This document shows, piece by piece, positions 58,399 to 64,000 of a DNA stretch of 64,000 bases. Source of the stretch: Granulimonas faecalis (GTDB lineage Bacteria; Actinomycetota; Coriobacteriia; Coriobacteriales; Atopobiaceae). The stretch lies in the NCBI RefSeq assembly GCF_022834715.1, contig NZ_BQKC01000001.1, positions 1,648,501 to 1,712,500 on the forward strand, in the 5' to 3' direction. Each line of letters begins with the position of its first letter. Position 1 is the first letter of the stretch. The translations under genes and the position numbers were made by a program. The notes under the pieces are model-generated. The model did not search any database. It was not told the DNA's origin and worked only from the letters and a program-made list of their open reading frames with translations.

Positions 58399-58413
58399 GG
58401 ATTGCGCCAGGCA

Positions 58414-58439
58414 GACAAGGTACCAGGTTGGTTTGTCAC
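58414..58439. repeat. GACAAGG...TTTGTCAC element, copy 2
   Basis: 26-bp sequence matching 5895-5920 at 22 of 26 positions, 16 bp after the YhcH stop and 15 bp before the island border palindrome. Confidence 0.55.
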
Positions 58440-58453
58440 CCCCCTGCCCTCCC

Positions 58454-58501
58454 CTGCGCCTGAAAGCCGTTGTGGGCACCCTCAGCGACTTTCAGGCGCA
58501 G
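58454..58501. repeat. 48-bp border palindrome, left copy
   Basis: CTGCGCCTGAAAG and CTTTCAGGCGCAG form the outer 13-bp arms; the inner part is imperfect. It is inverted relative to the copy at 61186-61233, with about five mismatches in 48. It supplies the last three codons and stop of the Cys-rich gene at 58492. A run of eight G follows it on the plus strand. Confidence 0.85.
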
Positions 58502-59025
58502 AGGGGGGGGCGAAGAGGCAGAGTCTCTCGACAGCGAAACGCACTTCGTGGGCAGCCTAGGCCCCGATTTTGGTCAAGAGCGGCCCGGCGAATCGCTCCG
58601 CTGGCAGCAGCCAGGAGTTCGTCGAGTGTGCACTCGCGAAGAACCCAATCCCGCACAAAATGGGGCATGCCCTTCGTGTGAATAATTAACCGCAAGAACG
58701 AGCACCTGCGCTTGTCCGAAACCAGCCCAAATGCAACCCGCTCCCGACTCTCCTCAAAGAGCATGGAGACCGAAGTCTCACCGCCACAGCCGAAGTTGTT
58801 AATTAAACAACCAAGCTTCTTCTCAATTTCTTTCTGTTGCAAAAGGAAAAGAGTCTCGGTCACTTCGAGAGGATCGCAGCGACTCGCTCCAGATGATCTG
58901 CCAGAAGCCCTGAACGAGCCGGTTGAAAAAGACTCCCATACGCCAGCCCTCACATCACAGGACGTGGCAAGGCGCCCGTTGAACAGGGTGGTTCGGCACA
59001 GGCACGCCTCGCGCTCACCCCTCAC
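58492..59025 (-). CDS. Cys-rich protein of the island, function unknown
   Basis: 177 residues from GTG 59025, which overlaps the permease stop (GTGA) and has GGGGGAGG upstream. Ten Cys are scattered along it (CLC at the start, then SCD, RCDP, GCLINNFGCGG, RCSF, ECTL, GCP, RCR and LCA). The middle (about 75-150) looks folded, with a Gln/Glu/Lys helix and a strand FLRLIIHTKG. The last residues ...PLRPPLCA and the stop lie within or beside the border palindrome, so the true C-terminus may have been replaced. Base composition is lower in GC than the neighbourhood. No family recognised. Confidence 0.55.
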   Translation of the reverse strand: MRGEREACLCRTTLFNGRLATSCDVRAGVWESFSTGSFRASGRSSGASRCDPLEVTETLFLLQQKEIEKKLGCLINNFGCGGETSVSMLFEESRERVAFGLVSDKRRCSFLRLIIHTKGMPHFVRDWVLRECTLDELLAAASGAIRRAALDQNRGLGCPRSAFRCRETLPLRPPLCA

Positions 59026-59690
59026 GAGACCTCCCCCGTCGGGCGAAAGCGGCTGCGGGCCAGCACCCGGAAGGCCCCGAAGAAGGCCGCCGACGCCGCC
59101 CACAGGCCGGCGGACACCCCGAGGACCCCAAAGCGGGGCAGGAAGGCGAGCACCGCCACCGCGAGGACGACCAGCACCGTGGCGATGTAGGCGATCTGCA
59201 TGTCGTCGGAGTCGCCGAAGACGAGCCCCCAGGGCGGGGCCGAGGACACGGCGAGAGCCACAATCCCTGATATGAGAAAAATAACGTTTATAATGTTATT
59301 CTGCATCAGCGCGGAGGCCGCGGAGACGTCGACCGCACAGTAGACGGCGACCAGCGAGATGCCAAATACAAGCCCCGTCATGGCCGGCAGTGCGGCCGCG
59401 CCCATGAGATAGCTCAACAGGGGGCGCCTCTCCAGGCAGACGCGCTGCAGGACGCCCGACCTTATGTCGTCCCTCACGATCAGAGAGTAGAACTGCATGG
59501 AGATGGTCAGGACAGTACCACTATAAAGAAAGAGCTCTAGCGACTGGGACCCCACCAAAGGGGCCAGCGTCCAATAGGGTTTTACGAGCAGAAGCCCAAA
59601 AAACCAGACGTATGCGAACCCTATCCAAGCAGTCTCTTTGAAAGATCTCTTTATAAACATAAGACTTTTATAAAAGAGCGCACCGACCAC
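59022..59690 (-). CDS. ABC-2-type permease of the island
   Basis: 222 residues, six predicted helices: about 20-40, 50-70, 100-120, 135-155, 165-185 and 190-210. It has no solute-binding partner and resembles ABC-2 export permeases that pair with a separate ATPase. It starts at GTG 59690, only 2 bp after the ATPase stop, and is coupled to the Cys-rich gene after it. AT-rich stretches (for example near 59640-59675) and codon choice differ from the chromosome around it. Likely substrate is a modified peptide, by analogy with radical SAM operons. Confidence 0.8.
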   Translation of the reverse strand: MVGALFYKSLMFIKRSFKETAWIGFAYVWFFGLLLVKPYWTLAPLVGSQSLELFLYSGTVLTISMQFYSLIVRDDIRSGVLQRVCLERRPLLSYLMGAAALPAMTGLVFGISLVAVYCAVDVSAASALMQNNIINVIFLISGIVALAVSSAPPWGLVFGDSDDMQIAYIATVLVVLAVAVLAFLPRFGVLGVSAGLWAASAAFFGAFRVLARSRFRPTGEVS

Positions 59691-59692
59691 AG

Positions 59693-60397
59693 TCAGCTCC
59701 CCTCCCCCACGTGACGCACCGTCGCAAAGTACCTGCTCTCAAGCTCATCGCGCGAGCATTCCGCAAGCGGGAAGCCGTCAACCAAAGATCCCTCGTCAAG
59801 CACGACGGCCCTTCCCCCAACCTTGTGGGCGAGGTCGAAGTCGTGGGTGGCTACCACCACCGCAGACCCGACATCTGCCATTTCAGCCGCGGCTTGAGCC
59901 ACCACCACCCGGGTCTCGGGGTCGACGGCGGCGGTGGGCTCGTCGAGGAGCAGCACCTCGGGCGACTCTGACAGCGCAAGCACTAAGGCGGCCCGCACAA
60001 ACAGGCCGGAGGAAAGCTCGCGACAGGGCGTGTCCATGTAGCTTGCAATCCCCATTCGCCGCGCCCATCGCTCTCCCTGAGCCACAACGTCTGAGTTGCC
60101 TAGGTATTTTTCTCTGAACCGCAGGTTCTCGCGGGATGATAGACGCTCTTCCACGCCCCATGGCCCCGTCACCAGCGCCATGCCGTCCATCCTGGTCATA
60201 TGCACGGCGATGGCGCCCTGAGACGGCTTGAGCACCCCATAGATCAATTTGAGCAGCGTGGTCTTTCCCGCGCCGTTGTGGCCCAAAAGGCAGCAGACGC
60301 CCCCGTCGATGTTCAGACAGAACCCATCAAACACCTGTTTTTTGCGCAGCAGCGTCCTATAGGAGAACGAGACGTCGGACACGTCGATAGATGGCAC
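59693..60397 (-). CDS. ABC transporter ATPase of the island
   Basis: 234 residues. Walker A is GHNGAGKTTLL (about 39-49), the signature reads ELSSGLFVRAAL (about 128-139; LSSG instead of LSGG), Walker B is VLLLDEPTAAVDP (about 149-161), and the switch His is in VVVATHDFDLA (about 181-191). The catalytic residues are intact. The type fits exporters of peptides or lantibiotic-like products. GTG 60397 is the start; it follows the radical SAM gene after 4 bp, and the permease follows after 2 bp. Confidence 0.9.
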   Translation of the reverse strand: MPSIDVSDVSFSYRTLLRKKQVFDGFCLNIDGGVCCLLGHNGAGKTTLLKLIYGVLKPSQGAIAVHMTRMDGMALVTGPWGVEERLSSRENLRFREKYLGNSDVVAQGERWARRMGIASYMDTPCRELSSGLFVRAALVLALSESPEVLLLDEPTAAVDPETRVVVAQAAAEMADVGSAVVVATHDFDLAHKVGGRAVVLDEGSLVDGFPLAECSRDELESRYFATVRHVGEGS

Positions 60398-60401
60398 GGT
60401 C

Positions 60402-61169
60402 TCACCCCTCAGCGTCTAGACTCTTGAAGCAGGTGCCCCACCAGAGGCAACGACCGCTTTTCTCTCCATGGGCAGTTGCCCATCCCACGGCCCTGCAACC
60501 TTTGCACTCGTCCACACGGTCGCAGCCTCCGCACCGCTCCGGAGATGGGTCAGCGATGGCCCTCATCTTGCGTGCCCCGTTCTGCCTGACCGTTTCAATG
60601 GTTTGACGCGACAAATTGCCAATTGTTTCCGGCAAAAGCGGGCATGGTCGCACAGAGAAGTCAGGCTCCACGTACCAGAGGCGCTCCCCTGTCCCACATC
60701 CGTAGGCCAACGCCTCGGCATTGGGCACCGCCTCTTCGTCGGCCAATACAACCGAGAAGTCCTCAGTTTCAAACTTTTCCTGCAGGCTTCGTAGAAGCCT
60801 ACGCACAGATGACGGGCGCCACGGATGCTCGCCCTCCAGCCCCACCGCTCTTCCTTCTGACAGCACGGAAGCCAACCGAAACGAAGAGACACCCCATGAG
60901 CGAGCCAGTGCACAGGTTGCCTCGGCCTCGCCGCTCGACTGGTCAATCAGCGCCATGGCACAGGCCACGCGCGCGCCCCTGCGCACAGCTTCTCTCACAA
61001 AGTGCTCAACACTCGCAAAAGCCCACGGAACCCCCCGGATAGCATTATGGCGCTTCTCAAGACCATCAAGGCTCACCTGCACACCAAGGCCCTGGATGGC
61101 GAGCATGTCGAGCACCCTGTAAGTACTATCCGTGTTCACGGCGCCCGAGGTGGTGACCTCTACCTGCAC
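60402..61169 (-). pseudogene. Radical SAM/SPASM protein lacking its N-terminal cluster motif
   Basis: 255 residues can be read from ATG 61169. The sequence begins in the middle of a radical SAM barrel (VEVTTSGAVNTDSTYRVLDM, like the usual TNG strand) and continues with VQVSLDGLEKRHNAIRGVPW. The C-terminal SPASM domain is well preserved: CGGCDRVDECKGCRAVG near 215-231 and later Cys residues (CLWWGTC). The CxxxCxxC that binds the catalytic iron-sulfur cluster should lie about 80-100 residues earlier. Upstream in frame there are only 12 or so codons before a stop inside the border palindrome. So the gene is truncated and almost certainly inactive unless joined to another part. Confidence 0.85.
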
Positions 61170-61185
61170 TCCGCCATGGCAAAAA

Positions 61186-61233
61186 CTGCGCCTGAAAGCG
61201 GCTGAGGGTGCCCTCAGCCGCTTTCAGGCGCAG
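61186..61233. repeat. 48-bp border palindrome, right copy
   Basis: Nearly perfect palindrome (22-bp arms around TG). On the minus strand it is followed by GTTTTTGCC, so it could also terminate the pheST transcript, whose last stop is 43 bp upstream. It is the inverted partner of 58454-58501 and truncates the radical SAM gene. Confidence 0.9.
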
Positions 61234-61276
61234 AAAAACCCGGAAGCGTTTGCCTATAAGCGTTTGCCACGCCGCT

Positions 61277-63739
61277 CTAGCTGCGCACCTCGGCGCCCAG
61301 GGACTTGGAGATCTTGTTCACGAGCTTCTCCATGGCCTTCTCCACGTCGGCGGCCGTCAGCGTGCGGTCGGGGGCGCGGAACGTGAGTGCGAACGCCATG
61401 GACTTCTTGCCCGGCCCCACACGTACGGGGTCGCGGTACACGTCGAACAGGCGGATATCGGCTAGGAGCCTGCCGCCGGCGCTCTGGATGCGCTGGACAC
61501 AGGTCTCGTAGTCCATGTCCTCGTCCACCACGATGGCCAGGTCCTGCTCCACGCCGGGCAGCGTGGGGATGTCGCGGTAGGGCAGCTGGTCCTGGGCGTG
61601 GTCGAGGAGAGCGTCCTGGTCGAGCTCGAAGGCCACGACGTCGCGCTCGATGCCGAACCGCGCCAGCGAGCTCGGGTGCACGTTGCCCAGCCAGCCGATG
61701 CGCTGCCTGCCGCAGAGTACCTCGGCGGCGCGGCCGGGCTGCAGCCAGGGGTAGCGCTCGGGTTTGGCGGCCTTGAAGCGCAGGCGCTCCACCTTCAGCT
61801 GGCGGCAGAGCTCCTCCACGAGGCCCTTGGCGTCGAAGAAGTCCAGCGGCAGGGGCTTGCTGTCCCAGGTGTCGGGGCCCCAGGCGCCGCAGAGCACGGC
61901 GGAGACATAGCGGGGCTCGGCGGGCTGGGCGGCGTCGGGGCTGCCAAAGAAGACGCGGCCCTGCTCGTAGAGCATCACGTCGTCCACGCCGTGGTCCAGG
62001 TTGTAGGCCACGGAGCGCAGCAGCCCCGGCACGATGCTGCGGCGCATCTCGCCCTGGTCGGCCGTCAGCGGGTTGAGGATGCGCACGGCCTGGCCGCGGC
62101 CGTCCTCGACCATACCAAGGCGCTCGAGGTCGCCCGACTCGGCGAAGTTGTAGGTGAGGGTCTCGCAGAGGCCGCCGGCCCTGAGCGCCTCGCCCACGGC
62201 CTTGTCCAGGCGCTGGCGACGGGTGAGGCCGCCCGAGTGGTTGACGGCGCCGGGGATGGTGGGCTCGACCTCGCCCATGCCCCAGAGGCGGAGCACCTCC
62301 TCCACGAAATCGATCTCGCGCTCGAGGTCCGGGCGGGAGGTGGGGGGCACGACGTCCAGGTAGGCGCCCAGGCGCGACGGCACCACCACGCAGCCCAGGC
62401 GGGCGAGGCTCTCCACCATGAAGTCGGTGGGGATGTCCGCGCCGCAGAGCTCGCGCACGCGGGCCGGACGCAGGGCGACGGTGTCGGCCTTCACGGGGTC
62501 CGGGTACACGTCCACGGCGCCGCGGGCCACCTCGGCGCCGCAGCAGGCCTCGAAGAGCGCGCACGCGATGGCGGCGGCCTCGTCGCAGCCGGCGGCGTCG
62601 ACCTTGCGCTCGTAGCGGATGGAGGCCTCGCTCATGAGGCCGAGGTCGCGGCTCGTGCGGCTGGTGTGGCCGGGCGAGAAGCACGCGCTCTCGAGGAGGA
62701 CGTCGCAGGTGGACTCCTCCACCTCGGAGTTCTCCCCTCCCATGACGCCGGCGAGCGCGATGGCCTCCCCGTTGCCGTCGGAGATCACGGTCATGTCGGG
62801 CGTGAGCTCGCGGTCCTGGCCGTCGAGGGTCACGATGTGCTCGCCGTCGCGGGCCGGGCGCACCACCACGGCGTGCCTGCCGTCCACCACGGGGACCTTG
62901 GCCAGGTCGAAGGCGTGGAGCGGCTGGCCGGTGAGGTACATGACGTAGTTGGTGACGTCCACCACGTTGTTGATGGGGCGGCTGCCGGCGGCCGTCACGC
63001 GACGGGCCAGCCACTCGGGCGACGGGCCCACCTTGACGCCGCGAAGCACACGGGCGCAGTAGCGGCTGCAGCGACCCGGGTCCTCGATGGCCACCGACAC
63101 GGAGTCCTTGGTGGCGGGGCCGGCCTCGTGGCGAACGGCGGGCAGCTCGATGTGGGTGTCCTCGCCCAGGGTGGCGCCCACCTCCACGGCGAAGCCCGTC
63201 ATGGACAGGCAGTCGGGGCGGTTGGGCGTGATCTCGCAGTCGAGTACCACGTCGGAGACGCCCAGGTACTCGCCGGCGGGCACGCCCACGGGGGCGTCGT
63301 CGGGCAGCACCATGATGCCCTCGTGGTCGCCGGAGAGGCCGAGCTCGCGGGCCGAGCAGTTCATGCCCCACGACTCCACGCCGCGGAGCTTGCTCTTCTT
63401 GATCTTGACGTCGCCGGGCAGGACGGCGCCCACCATGGCCACCACCACATGCTCGCCGGCCGCCACGTTGGGCGCGCCGCACACGATCTGCAACGGCGCG
63501 GGGTCGCCGTTCCCGTCGACGTTGCGCATGCCCACGTCCACCATGGTCACGTGCATGTGGTCGGAGTCGGGGTGCGGCTCGCAGGACAGGATGCGGCCGG
63601 TGACCACGTGGTCGAGGTCCGCGCCCACCGGCTCCACCGCCTCGACCTCGGTGCCGGTGCGGACAAGCTCGGCGACCAGGTCCGACACATCGTCGGGCAG
63701 GTCGACCATGGTCTTCAGCCACTCGTAGGAAACTCGCAT
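61277..63739 (-). CDS. pheT: Phenylalanyl-tRNA synthetase beta chain
   Basis: 820 residues, full length. An N-terminal tRNA-binding OB fold (about 40-155), B3/B4 editing domain (about 215-380), B5 domain (about 405-475), the non-catalytic class II core (about 490-690) and a C-terminal FDX-ACB anticodon domain (about 727-819) can be placed. It opens MRVSYEWLKTMVDLP. With PheS it forms the alpha2-beta2 enzyme that charges tRNA-Phe. It starts 50 bp after pheS on the same strand. ATG 63739 has GAGAAAGG upstream. Confidence 0.96.
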   Translation of the reverse strand: MRVSYEWLKTMVDLPDDVSDLVAELVRTGTEVEAVEPVGADLDHVVTGRILSCEPHPDSDHMHVTMVDVGMRNVDGNGDPAPLQIVCGAPNVAAGEHVVVAMVGAVLPGDVKIKKSKLRGVESWGMNCSARELGLSGDHEGIMVLPDDAPVGVPAGEYLGVSDVVLDCEITPNRPDCLSMTGFAVEVGATLGEDTHIELPAVRHEAGPATKDSVSVAIEDPGRCSRYCARVLRGVKVGPSPEWLARRVTAAGSRPINNVVDVTNYVMYLTGQPLHAFDLAKVPVVDGRHAVVVRPARDGEHIVTLDGQDRELTPDMTVISDGNGEAIALAGVMGGENSEVEESTCDVLLESACFSPGHTSRTSRDLGLMSEASIRYERKVDAAGCDEAAAIACALFEACCGAEVARGAVDVYPDPVKADTVALRPARVRELCGADIPTDFMVESLARLGCVVVPSRLGAYLDVVPPTSRPDLEREIDFVEEVLRLWGMGEVEPTIPGAVNHSGGLTRRQRLDKAVGEALRAGGLCETLTYNFAESGDLERLGMVEDGRGQAVRILNPLTADQGEMRRSIVPGLLRSVAYNLDHGVDDVMLYEQGRVFFGSPDAAQPAEPRYVSAVLCGAWGPDTWDSKPLPLDFFDAKGLVEELCRQLKVERLRFKAAKPERYPWLQPGRAAEVLCGRQRIGWLGNVHPSSLARFGIERDVVAFELDQDALLDHAQDQLPYRDIPTLPGVEQDLAIVVDEDMDYETCVQRIQSAGGRLLADIRLFDVYRDPVRVGPGKKSMAFALTFRAPDRTLTAADVEKAMEKLVNKISKSLGAEVRS

Positions 63740-63788
63740 GGATACTGCCTTTCTCGCAGCTCGCTCATTGCATAAGGGGTCCAGGGGC

Positions 63789-64000
<212 letters not shown>

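Noticed and set aside
58440-61260. Classical insertion sequence or composite transposon
   Set aside because: No transposase, no target-site duplication at the outer ends of the palindromes; flanks CCCTCCCC and AAAAACCC do not match.
61598-63775. 725-codon plus-strand open frame opposite pheT
   Set aside because: Same antisense artefact: no ribosome site, no domain and biased composition, while pheT is certain.

Overview
The window reads as chromosomal DNA of a very GC-rich, fermentative Gram-positive, most likely an actinobacterium of the class Coriobacteriia (an Olsenella/Atopobiaceae-like organism). This assignment is inference from gene content and style: frequent GTG starts and GTGA/TGATG stop-start overlaps, a secretin-less Tad pilus locus, a D-lactate-dehydrogenase-type enzyme beside pyruvate kinase, long-form HPF, and several families of short intergenic palindromes. 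I see no plasmid, phage or insertion-sequence gene.

Layout. 1-2417 (minus): a MarR regulator and a heterodimeric ABC exporter, the second subunit cut by the window edge, with a MarR-like palindrome over the promoter. 2504-2682: four phased copies of a 24-bp palindrome. 2706-5825 (minus): hisS, an alpha/beta-fold protein without a nucleophile, and an RluA-type pseudouridine synthase. 6065-8399 (plus): a complete polar amino-acid ABC importer. 8624-18666: metabolic and accessory genes (ilvE, threonine aldolase, two EamA exporters, hydrolase, kinase, HAD phosphatase, cutC, vWA protein, macro-domain fusion). 18959-26473 (minus): tRNA-Thr, a DUF523-purine nucleoside phosphorylase fusion, a SurA-like protein, icd, a HEAT-like protein, a beta-hydroxyacid dehydrogenase with a Cys/His-rich tail, DegV and hpf. 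26624-34266 (minus): orphan solute-binding lipoprotein, ComF, tatD-rsmA-metG, rsmI and a GH5 glycosidase. tRNA-Phe follows at 34806-34881.

34916-44782 (minus) is a contiguous Tad/Flp pilus locus: CpaB, TadZ, TadA, TadB, TadC, two Flp-like prepilins, a predicted small secreted protein, two TadE-like pseudopilins, a 684-residue TadG-like protein, then DUF192 and zinc-ribbon/FHA genes. No prepilin peptidase is present, so it must be encoded elsewhere. 45069-49130 (minus) carries rsgA and a Ca2+-type P-type ATPase. 49492-52047 (plus) carries a D-2-hydroxyacid (lactate) dehydrogenase and pyruvate kinase, each with a strong terminator. 52252-58398 holds an iron-type alcohol/glycerol dehydrogenase, a second DegV, an acyltransferase-like membrane protein, a GntR regulator, a zinc-phospholipase-like protein and a YhcH-family protein.

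58454-61233 is the most foreign-looking part: a lower-GC block (N-truncated radical SAM/SPASM protein, ABC ATPase, ABC permease, Cys-rich protein) bounded on both sides by inverted copies of a 48-bp palindrome that cut into the outermost genes. I read it as a remnant of a peptide-modification/export operon. pheT and the 3' end of pheS close the window.

Apart from this island, what stands out is at least five families of dispersed palindromic or repeated elements, two gene fusions (DUF523-PNP, macro-HTH) and a metal-binding-like tail on a dehydrogenase. No complete new defence or biosynthetic system could be established from the sequence alone.
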